Notes: generated by a model not told the origin, from the sequence alone. Shown: positions 25,946-35,220, numbered from the stretch's first letter. The stretch is 64,000 nucleotides of DNA from an uncultured Eubacteriales bacterium (GCA_948467545.1 CAOKER010000005.1:62001-126000); one strand, 5' to 3'. Numbers and translations are program-made.

Positions 25946-27592
25946 ATGAAAAAAAGATTATTTTCTATTCTTATATCTTTAGCTATGTGTTTGACGTTTA
26001 CGCTGACCGCCTGTGACAAGATCGGTGTAAAATCTGTTGAAAGGGACCCGACCGAACAGGTTATGGTGTCGTCCGCGGATACTGTTAAAAGAGCCGCAAA
26101 TACGGTTTCTCCTTTACATTCCATTTCTAAAGCATTGGAGAAGGGAAGGTTTACCGTTAGTGCCGGCGATTCGGAAATCGGGGATTTATTTTCGGGGGAT
26201 TTCTATATTGACGGTCAGAATTTTACCGCGGCTTCTTATTTTAAGTTTGGTTTAGGAGAAACAGGTACGGCTGATCTTACTTTATACGGAGACAAGGAAG
26301 GTTTTATTGTAGGATCGGATTCGATACTCGGAGGAAATTACGGTATTGATTTTCAGACGCTGAGAAGTGATTTGGAGGCTTCCGGCATATGGGATATGCT
26401 TGGCATGGACAGCAGTGAATTTATGGATACCTGGGGTGAGTTTGCAGACGCTCTTACTGAATTATATAAAGATGCCGATTCCACTGTAAAATCTCTTGAG
26501 GATTTAATTAACAGCATAATAGACGATGTTAAGAATATTCTCAATGAAACCTCTCCTGCTGTAAAAAAAGATATGATCGACATTTTCGGAGAATCCGTGA
26601 GCGCAATTACGGTTACATATAATATTACCGAGCAAACCGTGGGCGATATTATTACGGCAGTTTGCGATTGCTATGAAGAATTTCTTTCGACTGACGGTTT
26701 AGGAGAGTATTATAGAACCTATATATCTGCTATTCTTTCTGCATCCGATGCGGACGTTACAATCGAAAGTGCTTTTGACGAGATGCGCGGCGGAATAGCC
26801 GAAGCGATCGAGAATATTTCATTCAACGGCACGGTTTGCTTTGCTCTGAATCCTAAGACGGCGGATATTATGAATATCAATCTGAATGCTGCCGAAACAG
26901 ACGAGTTTGATACGCAGACTGAATATATAGCAAATGTTACGCTTGGAAAATCTCCCGATAAATCGGAGGAATATGTTATAGACCTTTCCGAGACGGGCGA
27001 TGCGGAGACTGTGACATCCGTGATAAAAATAAAGCGTACTGATGATGAAAACGGGGAATTTTCACGTATAATCACAGTAAATACAAATGACGGTCAAACC
27101 GGAGATATTGTTCATGAGTACGGTTTTGTACTTAATCGTGGTGACAATACTTATAGGCTGTATGCATCAGGAGACGGATCTGAAACAGAAATCAACGGAA
27201 CTATGACGTATTCCGAAACGGAAATTGATATGACTGTCGATGGCTTTAAAAAGGACGGAGAGGTTTCTGAACTGCCGAAGATAAAGCTTGAGGTTCGTGC
27301 GGGAGAGGATATTTCCGCAAAGCCGGAGTCTGTAAATATTTTAACCCTTGATTCAGAGGGACTGCAGACGCTCATTTCAAAAATATACATGAATATAGCG
27401 CCTTATTTTCCGCAAAGTGATTATACGGGTGCTGATTATGATGACAATGATTTGTCTGATTTGTACTCGGAGGAAGGAGAATTTCAGGCTATTATCAACT
27501 TTTCGGAAACGTATGATTACGACGGGGACGGTGACTGCGGAGATGAAGATGACTATACCGCATGGGAGATTTTAAATTCTTATTTTGTCTGA
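25946..27592 (+). CDS. Lipoprotein with C-terminal dockerin-like calcium motif, function unknown
   Basis: This 548-residue protein starts with a lipoprotein signal peptide (MKKRLFSILISLAMCLTFTL, then lipobox LTAC), so it is anchored outside the membrane. The body is acidic and repetitive in style, with beta-strand-like segments, and I do not recognise a domain. The last 25 residues contain DYDGDGDCGDEDDY followed by a hydrophobic helix, a good match to a single dockerin/EF-type calcium-binding repeat. The ATG at 25946 has GGAGA 5 nt upstream; the frame is open ten codons earlier. It faces the dockerin-bearing lysozyme gene and precedes the BppU-SGNH gene, but ends in its own terminator. Confidence 0.8.
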   Translation: MKKRLFSILISLAMCLTFTLTACDKIGVKSVERDPTEQVMVSSADTVKRAANTVSPLHSISKALEKGRFTVSAGDSEIGDLFSGDFYIDGQNFTAASYFKFGLGETGTADLTLYGDKEGFIVGSDSILGGNYGIDFQTLRSDLEASGIWDMLGMDSSEFMDTWGEFADALTELYKDADSTVKSLEDLINSIIDDVKNILNETSPAVKKDMIDIFGESVSAITVTYNITEQTVGDIITAVCDCYEEFLSTDGLGEYYRTYISAILSASDADVTIESAFDEMRGGIAEAIENISFNGTVCFALNPKTADIMNINLNAAETDEFDTQTEYIANVTLGKSPDKSEEYVIDLSETGDAETVTSVIKIKRTDDENGEFSRIITVNTNDGQTGDIVHEYGFVLNRGDNTYRLYASGDGSETEINGTMTYSETEIDMTVDGFKKDGEVSELPKIKLEVRAGEDISAKPESVNILTLDSEGLQTLISKIYMNIAPYFPQSDYTGADYDDNDLSDLYSEEGEFQAIINFSETYDYDGDGDCGDEDDYTAWEILNSYFV

Positions 27593-27603
27593 TTGGAAAT
27601 GTT

Positions 27604-27642
27604 AAAATACTCTGGGGGAGTTTTTCCTTCAGAGTATTTTTT
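27604..27642 (+). terminator. Intrinsic terminator of the lipoprotein gene
   Basis: AAAATACTCTG (27604-27614) pairs with CAGAGTATTTT (27630-27640), with wobble pairs inside, followed by a T-run. Together with the preceding 20 nt it is a second copy of the element at about 5100-5162. Confidence 0.85.
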
Positions 27643-27788
27643 TCATTATTTTTTGCGGGGATACTTTAATGTCGGGATTTTTTGTGCTATTATCCGAGTG
27701 AAAGATTAGAGCAAATTTCTGTTTTATAAATTTATTTTGCAGAATTGAGCTTCTTAATTTTTGCTTATTGATAAAACGGAGGGAATAT

Positions 27789-30050
27789 ATGAACAGCTCG
27801 ATTTATAGGATAAACCTTGACATTCATGATGTAAGACCGCAGGCGTCGGTTCGGATAACCCAAAATGATACGGCTCGGCGAATTATCATATCTCTTTCTG
27901 ACGGAGGAGTGCCGTACATAATCGCGGATGATTGCTATGCTGTCTTTACTGCCGCGAAACCGGACGGGACAGTGCTTTACAATGATACTGTCATAGTGCA
28001 GAACAGCAGAATTCAGTATGACATTACGGCACAGACTGTGGCTGCGGCGGGAACGGTGGATTGTCAGATTCGTATTTACGGTACAGACGGAACGCTTATT
28101 ACATCGCCGTGCTTTACAATTCTTGTGACAGGCCGCGTCTTTGACGACAGTATAGCCGAGGGGACAGATCAATTTACGGCGCTTGACGAGCTTGTTGTCA
28201 GTACCGCATCGCTGCAAAGCGTAACAATGTCTTCAATAAACGATGCAAAATTAGCTGCGTCATTGGCAAATACGGTGGCTCGTGAAGCGAATTCTGCAGT
28301 ATCAAAAGCAAACACATCGGCGTCTAACGCTGAAAGTGCCGTAGAGAGAGCCAATAACGCCGCGTCTGCCGCTAATTCGGCCGCTTCTTTAGCAAATGCT
28401 GCGACAGGAAACGCAAATACGGCTGCGCTGTCGGCTAATTCGGCTGCATATGCGGCAAACACGTCTGCAGAAAATGCAGATGCAAAATCAGAGCTTGCGG
28501 AAGCTGCCGCGGGAAACGCCGATACTGCCGCCGCTGAAGCCCGCGGAATGTTTGATTCATTTCTTGAAATCGGTTCTTCTCTGAATATCTTTGATGTTGA
28601 TAGTATTACAAGAGAAATTTTTGTTTACGAGGGACAGGAAAGTCCGAATTCGGTATATTTTGCTACCGGTTATATGAAATGCAATGGAGGGGATACTCTT
28701 CATGTGCAGTTTAAAACATCTCTCGGTGTCAGAGTGGATCTTGCGGAATACACATCCTTTGCAGAGATACGGTATATGGAGGCTTATGACGAAAATAAAG
28801 TATATATAGCAGGCAGCAATGTGGGAAATCAGAGAACGTATACGGTGCCGGACGGCGCTTCTTACGTAAGATTTACCTTTTATCTCGGATTTTTGTCCGG
28901 TGCGAGCGATATTATGATATTTCCTTCTTCAGATACATCTATTGTACCGTATAAAGCATATGATGAAAAAAATATTTGTGTTAAAAAAAGCTGCCTGCCC
29001 GTAATGGAGGTTAAAGCCTTTCTTCCTGATGAGTTTTGTGTTGCCGCGGGGAGGACTGTTGAAATCTATAACAGCCAGGTTTGTCCGGACGCCGCAAACT
29101 ATCATTTTAAGTGGAAGTGCCAAATCGGCAGGGCATTGCGGCGGAAGTTCAGTGTTACGGGTACGGCAGATAATATCGGTACGTATACCCTTGAGCTTGA
29201 AATTTATGACAGTGAGAACATCATGCGCTGGAACGGTTCGTCAGCTCTTAAAATTGTTCCTGTCCTTTCGCCGGAATACAAAATTGTACCGATCGGAGAC
29301 AGTCTTACGAACATAAAGAAGTGGTTGCCCGAAGTTATGAATCTGTCCGATAATAAAGTAAGCTTTGCGGGGACAAGGGCTTTTAGTCTCAAGGACTCAG
29401 AAGATTCGGTGCGTACAGGATTTCATGAGGGAAGAAGCGGGTGGACTGCGGCAAGATATAATCAGAGCGGTGATACGGTTCCCGATGAAAATAATTATAA
29501 ATATGCAAATCCGTTCTATAATCCGGCAGTCGGACATTTCGACTGGAATTTTTATGTGACTAATTCTCTTGGCGGAGTTTCGCCTGACGGGGTTCAGCTG
29601 TTTCTTGGAACAAATGGAATCTCACTGGATCCGGAGGAAAATGCATCTGCCATTAAAACTATTGTCGATTATATAAGGCAGGATGATGCGGACATACATA
29701 TATATGTCGTGTTTATACCGTATAGGGCAAATCAAAATGGAATTGGTTCTCAAACTGCGTCAGACGGATTTACTGCCTTAAATTCGGGTGTCTGTAAATA
29801 TGAAGAGGACATGAAAGTATTTAATCTTATGGTACGGCTTAACACACTTTTAAAGGACTATCAAAAGCTGTTTTTTATTCCGCTTTCGCTATGCCATGAC
29901 AGTGAAAATAATTACGGTTCGGTTGCGGTTCCGGTGAATCCGCGCTCATCACAAACCGAGATTTTTCCGTCGGAATCCGTTCATCCTCAGGCAGAGGGAT
30001 ATTATCAGTTTGCGGATGTCATTTTCAGCACTTACTCGGCTCATGCTTAA
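27789..30050 (+). CDS. Phage baseplate upper protein (BppU-like) fused to SGNH hydrolase
   Basis: This 753-residue protein has three parts. Residues 1 to about 125 match the N-terminal domain of phage baseplate upper proteins (RINLDIHDV, IIADDCYAVFTAAKPDGT and a closing FTILVTGRV), which anchors a receptor-binding device to a tail. Residues about 150-255 are an alanine-rich coiled-coil with repeating A-x-x-A-N motifs. From about residue 500 an SGNH/GDSL esterase begins: nucleophile Ser505 in GDSLT, oxyanion Asn in LGTNG and His732 in SVHP. Glu replaces the usual Asp three residues before that His. The protein has no signal peptide. The ATG follows CGGAGGGAA. No other tail gene is near. Confidence 0.85.
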   Translation: MNSSIYRINLDIHDVRPQASVRITQNDTARRIIISLSDGGVPYIIADDCYAVFTAAKPDGTVLYNDTVIVQNSRIQYDITAQTVAAAGTVDCQIRIYGTDGTLITSPCFTILVTGRVFDDSIAEGTDQFTALDELVVSTASLQSVTMSSINDAKLAASLANTVAREANSAVSKANTSASNAESAVERANNAASAANSAASLANAATGNANTAALSANSAAYAANTSAENADAKSELAEAAAGNADTAAAEARGMFDSFLEIGSSLNIFDVDSITREIFVYEGQESPNSVYFATGYMKCNGGDTLHVQFKTSLGVRVDLAEYTSFAEIRYMEAYDENKVYIAGSNVGNQRTYTVPDGASYVRFTFYLGFLSGASDIMIFPSSDTSIVPYKAYDEKNICVKKSCLPVMEVKAFLPDEFCVAAGRTVEIYNSQVCPDAANYHFKWKCQIGRALRRKFSVTGTADNIGTYTLELEIYDSENIMRWNGSSALKIVPVLSPEYKIVPIGDSLTNIKKWLPEVMNLSDNKVSFAGTRAFSLKDSEDSVRTGFHEGRSGWTAARYNQSGDTVPDENNYKYANPFYNPAVGHFDWNFYVTNSLGGVSPDGVQLFLGTNGISLDPEENASAIKTIVDYIRQDDADIHIYVVFIPYRANQNGIGSQTASDGFTALNSGVCKYEEDMKVFNLMVRLNTLLKDYQKLFFIPLSLCHDSENNYGSVAVPVNPRSSQTEIFPSESVHPQAEGYYQFADVIFSTYSAHA

Positions 30051-30078
30051 GATTATTAATATATAAGCGTGAACTTTT

Positions 30079-30106
30079 GACCGGCTTAACTGTCGGTCAT
30101 TTTTTA
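30079..30106 (+). terminator. Terminator after the BppU-SGNH gene
   Basis: GACCGGC (30079-30085) pairs with GTCGGTC (30092-30098), followed by ATTTTTTA. Confidence 0.85.
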
Positions 30107-30155
30107 TATACGAATACGGTAATAAAAGAAAAACAATAATACTGTAAAATAAATA

Positions 30156-30184
30156 TTGACAAATTTATAATTATGTGGTAATAT
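30156..30184 (+). promoter_or_regulatory. Promoter of the ABC exporter leader
   Basis: TTGACA (30156-30161) and TAATAT (30179-30184) are 17 nt apart. Transcription would start near 30191, about 290 nt before the first ABC gene, leaving room for the leader ORF and hairpin. Confidence 0.75.
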
Positions 30185-30248
30185 TAACTTATAAGCTGAT
30201 GTCCCATAAGAAAATATAGTACACAAATGTTAGAATTGAGGCAGTGTT

Positions 30249-30299
30249 ATGAAATACTATTGTAAATTACAGGGATTAAAATTAAGATTTGAATTATAG
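30249..30299 (+). CDS. Putative 16-aa leader peptide
   Basis: A short ORF with GAGG about 7 nt upstream encodes MKYYCKLQGLKLRFEL and stops at 30299, one base before a strong terminator hairpin. Four of the sixteen codons are TTA leucine. Position between promoter and terminator suggests a regulatory leader whose translation decides readthrough. Translation itself is not proven. Confidence 0.45.
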   Translation: MKYYCKLQGLKLRFEL

Positions 30300-30300
30300 A

Positions 30301-30345
30301 ACTATAGGTGTAGCAGCTCAGCTATGCCTACAGTTTTTGTTTTTA
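30301..30345 (+). terminator. Terminator/attenuator upstream of the ABC exporter
   Basis: A 14-bp stem (30301-30314 with 30321-30334, one mismatch, two wobbles) with a 6-nt loop is followed by TTTTTGTTTTT. It stands between the promoter and the ABC genes, so it must either attenuate that operon or end a separate small RNA of about 155 nt. Confidence 0.8.
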
Positions 30346-30478
30346 TGTCGAAAAAAGTCTTATTTTATCAAAAACAAATCGGATACGGTTATTGAGTTTA
30401 TCTGTATAAAGAATAGGTGCAAAAAATCAAGGCCGTGAGAATGAATATAAATATATAAACAAAGGAAAGGACAGCAGT

Positions 30479-32278
30479 ATGAAGAAAAAAGAAAAGGATC
30501 CGCAGATACATATGTTTGCAAATTATTGTGCCGCGTTTAAGCTTATGCTTAAGCTTTTTCCCGAAAAATTTGCAGGTACTTTATTTCTGACGATTTTCGG
30601 AAATGTAATCAACTTTTTTTCATTTACCTATATTCTCAGCTTTGTTGTAAACGGTTTGCAGACCGGGAGACGGATTTCGGTACTTATGGCGTATGTGGTC
30701 GGAATGATGATTCTGCAGATAATAATTTCAACGCTTGAAAATGTTTTTTATACGTATATACTTCCGATTTTGGATCAAAAATGCAGTTTAAGAGTAAACC
30801 GAATGCTGTATAAAAAATCTGTGGAGGCCGATATTTCCAATTACGAAAGCCCGGAGATGTATGCTTTGTTCGGCAGAGCCGTATCGGGAGGCGTGGGCTC
30901 TATCGAATGGGTATTTTGGTCGATTTCAAATATTGTGGGAATGATAATCAATCTCAGTCTTTCCTCGTGGCTCACCTTAACGATCGATCCGTTTTTGTTT
31001 ATATTCGCGGTTCTGCCCATATTTTTTAATCTGCTCAGAAAGAAAATTTCAAAGAAGAAACGCGAATTTGACGTCGAGAGTTCGGAAATTACACGTAAGA
31101 GAGATTATACGCAGCGCGTATTTTATCAAAATGAATTTGCAAAGGAGCTTCGCCTCACAAACATTCACCGTGTTATGCTTCGGCGCTTTAGAGAGGCCAT
31201 TTCGGAATATCTGCATCTTGTTCGTACAAAGGGAATGAAGCTTGCTCTTATGCAGTTTGTGATAACATTTGGCACGAATATACTCTCTATTATCGGCGCT
31301 CAAATTTATACGGTATACCGGGCACTGGTATCAAATACTGTAATGATTGGGGACTGCCTTGTTGTTTTGAATACTATTTCATCAATATCCTACAATATTC
31401 AGTATATCGGAAGTCAGGTGTCATATATTCACAATATATGCTACAGTTTTCAGGATTACCGCAATTTTATGTGGCGTGAAGAGAAGATCGGAGCAAACGA
31501 AGACGGAGAGAAAGCCTGTGCCGGAGATATTGAATTGCGCGGGGTTACTTTTCGGTATCTCGGCGCGGACGATGATACTCTCCGTGATTTGAATATGACA
31601 ATAAAACAGGGTGAAAAAATAGCAATTGTTGGTTTTAACGGAGCAGGAAAAACAACCCTTGTAAAGCTTCTTATGCGTCTGTATGATCCCTGTTCAGGGG
31701 GGATTTTTTTGAACGGAAAGGATATAAGGGAGTATAATCTGGAAAGCTATCGGGACAGTCTCGGCGTAGTTTTTCAGGATTACAAGCAATTTGCTCTCTC
31801 GGTAGCTGAGAATGTTCTCGGTCGTCCGATGAGAGAGGGAGACGAGGCGACGGTGGAGGATTGTCTTCGCCGGGCCGGAATTTGGGATAAAATATCGGCT
31901 CTTCCCGCAGGAATAAACACACGGATGACACGCGAGTTTGACGATGACGGCCTAATTCTTTCCGGAGGGGAGTCTCAAAAGCTTGCAATTGCTTCGGTAT
32001 ATGCGAGAAACAGCTCTGTTGTAATATTGGACGAGCCTTCGTCGGCGCTTGATCCGATTGCTGAGCATGAAATGTATAAGCAGATGTATCGGGCATGCGA
32101 AGGAAAAACGATGATTTTTATTTCGCATCGTCTGTCATCTGCTGTCGATGCAGACAGAATATTCTTAATTGAGGACGGCAGAATCAAGGAGTCGGGCTCC
32201 CACTCTGAGCTTATGCGGCTGAACGGAAGCTATGCGGAAATGTTTAAAGCTCAGGCGGAGAGCTATACGGATGCATAA
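30479..32278 (+). CDS. ABC exporter permease-ATPase, subunit A
   Basis: This 599-residue ABC exporter half has six membrane helices in residues about 30-330 and a C-terminal ATPase. Walker A is GFNGAGKTT, the Q-loop is VVFQDYKQF, the signature is LSGGESQKLAIA and Walker B is VVILDEPSSALDP, followed by FISHRLS. It pairs with the next gene, 43 nt downstream, which has the same style, so they form a heterodimer. The family resembles exporters linked with peptide or antibiotic export in Firmicutes, but no precursor peptide gene is here. The start follows GAAAGG at 8 nt. The leader ORF and terminator upstream suggest inducible expression. Confidence 0.9.
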   Translation: MKKKEKDPQIHMFANYCAAFKLMLKLFPEKFAGTLFLTIFGNVINFFSFTYILSFVVNGLQTGRRISVLMAYVVGMMILQIIISTLENVFYTYILPILDQKCSLRVNRMLYKKSVEADISNYESPEMYALFGRAVSGGVGSIEWVFWSISNIVGMIINLSLSSWLTLTIDPFLFIFAVLPIFFNLLRKKISKKKREFDVESSEITRKRDYTQRVFYQNEFAKELRLTNIHRVMLRRFREAISEYLHLVRTKGMKLALMQFVITFGTNILSIIGAQIYTVYRALVSNTVMIGDCLVVLNTISSISYNIQYIGSQVSYIHNICYSFQDYRNFMWREEKIGANEDGEKACAGDIELRGVTFRYLGADDDTLRDLNMTIKQGEKIAIVGFNGAGKTTLVKLLMRLYDPCSGGIFLNGKDIREYNLESYRDSLGVVFQDYKQFALSVAENVLGRPMREGDEATVEDCLRRAGIWDKISALPAGINTRMTREFDDDGLILSGGESQKLAIASVYARNSSVVILDEPSSALDPIAEHEMYKQMYRACEGKTMIFISHRLSSAVDADRIFLIEDGRIKESGSHSELMRLNGSYAEMFKAQAESYTDA

Positions 32279-32321
32279 TTGATATGAATTTTACAAAACG
32301 CTGAAAGGAGCTATGGAGCGA

Positions 32322-34133
32322 ATGGAAAAGGCAAAAAAGCCTCGTAAAAATATGAAAAGCACAGTAACCTCGTGGTTAAAAATTCTCGACAATAATATAT
32401 ATTCTTTCCGATATATGTGGCGCAATTCCAAAGGAACGTTTCTTATTTCCGTTGTAAACGCGCTTGTAAACGGTTTGATGAATCCCGTGGTTCTCCTATT
32501 GAACAGCCGTCTATATACATTGCTTGGAGAGCAACCGTTTTTTGCGGACGCGCTTTTTGTGATTCTGAGCATAGCGGGAGCTCAGATTCTTCAATGGCTG
32601 TGGAACCTTATTTTTTCCAATTATCTCTGGCCCGGTTTTTCCCAGAGAATGCATCAGACTGTACAGGTTGACCTTTTTAAAAAGGTGCGTACTTTGGAGC
32701 TATCAAAGTATGATGATCCGGATTTTTACAATAATTTCATTCTTGCAATGCAGTATGCGGATACATATGCGGCGGGTACAGTCGGAAATTTTACAAGTCT
32801 TATTCAGTATTTTCTGAATTTTTCCGCAACGCTTGCGCTTCTTGTATATATAGATTTCGGAACGATGTCGCTTCTTTTGGCAAGCGCTGTTATTTCGATG
32901 ATTATAAGTGCAAGGCGAAAAAAGGTTGATTTTGCCATGCGTGACGCACACGCGCCTGTAATAAGACGGGGACAGTATATAAACAAGATATTTATGCTTC
33001 CGGATTATGCGAAAGAGCTTCGTCTTTCGCAGGTGTCGGACTGCATAAACCGTGAATACGAGATTTTTATAAGGGATCATATTAACGTCACAAAAAAATA
33101 CGGAAGGCATCAGATAGGGCTTGACTTTCTTAATGAGCTTAATTCAACAGGCACATATATGGCGGTGATTGCTCTGACTATTTACAAGCTTACTCTCGGC
33201 GCCGTTACGCTCGGGGGATTTACCGTTATAATCAACGCAAATTGGTCATTCAGACGCAGTTTGGTTTCCTTTGCGGATACGATATCAAATTTGCCGCAGC
33301 AAAGCGAGCAGATTGCGAAAGTTCGCCGCTTTATGGAATATGAGCCGGAGGGACGCGGCGGCACGCTTGAGGCGCCGGTTTTTGAGTCGATGGAATTAAA
33401 AAACGTCTGCTTTGGATATAAGCCGGATACGGAGATACTGCATAATGTTTCCATAAAGCTCCGTCGGGGAGAAAAAATTGCGGTTGTCGGCTATAACGGA
33501 GCAGGTAAATCGACTCTGATCAAGCTTCTGATGCATCTGTATGAACCTCAGAGCGGTACGATATTTATGAATGATGTTGATATACGTGAATACGATACAG
33601 ACAGCTATCGCGGCAGAATCGGAGCGGTATTTCAGGATTTCCGTATTTTTGCTGCGACGATTGCCGAGAACGTGCTTGGAGACGAATTTACCGAGGATGA
33701 CCGTGAAAGGGTGCTTGACGCACTTCACCGCGCCACGTTTGACGGAAAGCTTGCAGAACTTGAACAGGGAGTAGATACGATGCTTACGCGTGAATTCGAC
33801 GAAAAGGGTACGAATATTTCCGGCGGAGAAGCGCAGAAGATTGCAATTGCAAGGGTTTTTGCAAGACCGTATGATATTATAATTATGGATGAACCGTCCG
33901 CTTCGCTTGATCCCATGGCTGAGTATGCACTTAATAAGCAGATTTCGGCATTTGCGGAGGACAAGACGGTTATATTTATTTCGCACCGTCTTTCGACAAC
34001 GCGCCATGCCGACAGAATTTACATGTTTGAGGACGGAAGAATTGTTGAGGAGGGCTCTCACGCCGAGCTTATGAAGCTCGGTGGAAGATATGCGGAGATG
34101 TTTACAGTACAGGCTGAAAACTATATCAAATAG
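32322..34133 (+). CDS. ABC exporter permease-ATPase, subunit B
   Basis: This 603-residue partner of the preceding ABC protein has Walker A GYNGAGKST, signature ISGGEAQKIAIA and Walker B IIIMDEPSASLDP with FISHRLST. Both subunits keep the catalytic Glu, unlike the pair at the start of the window. The start at 32322 puts GAAAGG 13 nt upstream; an ATG at 32313 is in frame but only 4 nt from it. Its stop codon lies inside the first unit of a 17-bp tandem repeat, so extra copies of the gene end trail downstream. Confidence 0.9.
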   Translation: MEKAKKPRKNMKSTVTSWLKILDNNIYSFRYMWRNSKGTFLISVVNALVNGLMNPVVLLLNSRLYTLLGEQPFFADALFVILSIAGAQILQWLWNLIFSNYLWPGFSQRMHQTVQVDLFKKVRTLELSKYDDPDFYNNFILAMQYADTYAAGTVGNFTSLIQYFLNFSATLALLVYIDFGTMSLLLASAVISMIISARRKKVDFAMRDAHAPVIRRGQYINKIFMLPDYAKELRLSQVSDCINREYEIFIRDHINVTKKYGRHQIGLDFLNELNSTGTYMAVIALTIYKLTLGAVTLGGFTVIINANWSFRRSLVSFADTISNLPQQSEQIAKVRRFMEYEPEGRGGTLEAPVFESMELKNVCFGYKPDTEILHNVSIKLRRGEKIAVVGYNGAGKSTLIKLLMHLYEPQSGTIFMNDVDIREYDTDSYRGRIGAVFQDFRIFAATIAENVLGDEFTEDDRERVLDALHRATFDGKLAELEQGVDTMLTREFDEKGTNISGGEAQKIAIARVFARPYDIIIMDEPSASLDPMAEYALNKQISAFAEDKTVIFISHRLSTTRHADRIYMFEDGRIVEEGSHAELMKLGGRYAEMFTVQAENYIK

Positions 34134-34177
34134 AGGCCGTTATCAAATAGAGACTGTTATCAAATAATAGAGACCGT
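34124..34177 (+). repeat. 17-bp tandem repeat covering the ABC gene stop codon
   Basis: TATCAAATAGAGGCCGT (34124-34140) is followed by TATCAAATAGAGACTGT (34141-34157) and a third unit with a 3-nt insertion (34158-34177). The first unit holds the last codons and TAG stop of the ABC gene, so the stop codon is copied two more times. Confidence 0.85.
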
Positions 34178-34287
34178 TAGTATGCTCAAGCTTGCAAATA
34201 GTAATATATTATGGTAGAATATATCAAAATAATCTATGTGGGTGTTTTTGCTCATGTTTTAATGTAACGAAAGGTACAGCCATAAAT

Positions 34288-35220
34288 ATGACTATTATGC
34301 AGCTTAGATATATGATAGCAATATCAGAAACAGGATCGCTGAGCCGGGCTTCGGAGGTGCTTTTTGTCAGTCAGCCGTCGCTGACCTCATCGGTGAAGGA
34401 GCTCGAGAAGGAGCTTGGCATCAGTATTTTCAACCGCGGAGGCAAGGGGATGACGCTGACTGCCGACGGGGCAGAGTTCATTCTGTATGCACGTCAGGTC
34501 TGCCAGATGTTTGACAATCTGCTTGATAAATATGAAAAGCCGGGAACCTTGAAAAAAAAATTCGGGGTTTCGGCTCAGCACTATTCTTTTGCCGTCAAGG
34601 CTTTTGTTGAGATGACGAGAAATTTTGATATTTCAGAATATGATTTCGCGCTTCGGGAGACTAAAACTTCGGAGGTTATAGGAGATGTTTCTTCCTTGAA
34701 AAGCGAACTCGGAATTCTTTATCTGTCGGATTTTAACAGAAAAATATTAAATAAACTTTTTGCCGCCTCTGATATTGAGTTTCACAGTCTTATAGAATGT
34801 AAAGCGTATGTTTATCTTTGGAGAGAGCATCCTCTCGCAGGCAGTAAATCGATTACGCTGCATGAGCTCGAAAAATTTCCGTGCTTGTCTTTCGATCAGG
34901 GGGAAAACGGTTCTTTTTATCTTGCGGAAGAGCTTTACAGCACAAAAGAATATCAGCGTGCTGTTAAGGTCAGTGACCGCGCTACAATGCTTAATCTGAT
35001 GCTTGGTCTCGGAGGCTATACGATTTGTTCCGGAATTATCTGCGAGGAGCTTAACGGCGACGATTATGTTGCGGTGCCTCTTGAACCCGAAGAGCCTGAG
35101 CTTAGGAATAAAATGGATATAGGATATATAAAGAAAAAGGATATGATCCTTTCCCGTATGGGCGAGCTGTACATTTCGGAGATAAAAAAATATCTATCGC
35201 CTTATATTATGGTGAACTGA
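34288..35220 (+). CDS. LysR-family transcriptional regulator
   Basis: This protein of about 310 residues has the LysR winged helix-turn-helix (MQLRYMIAISETGSLSRASE, then VSQPSLTSSVKELEKELG and FNRGGKGMTLTADG) and a C-terminal effector-binding domain from about residue 90. LysR proteins activate or repress nearby genes in response to small molecules. The start at 34288 is set by the family N-terminus; GAAAGG is 13 nt upstream. Neighbours are an unknown membrane protein and, further down, the methionine importer, so the target is not obvious. The gene has no divergently transcribed partner. Confidence 0.93.
   Translation: MTIMQLRYMIAISETGSLSRASEVLFVSQPSLTSSVKELEKELGISIFNRGGKGMTLTADGAEFILYARQVCQMFDNLLDKYEKPGTLKKKFGVSAQHYSFAVKAFVEMTRNFDISEYDFALRETKTSEVIGDVSSLKSELGILYLSDFNRKILNKLFAASDIEFHSLIECKAYVYLWREHPLAGSKSITLHELEKFPCLSFDQGENGSFYLAEELYSTKEYQRAVKVSDRATMLNLMLGLGGYTICSGIICEELNGDDYVAVPLEPEEPELRNKMDIGYIKKKDMILSRMGELYISEIKKYLSPYIMVN

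Noticed and set aside
24027..30050. Complete prophage
   Set aside because: Only lysis-type and baseplate-type genes are present. No integrase, terminase, portal, capsid or attachment repeats were seen.
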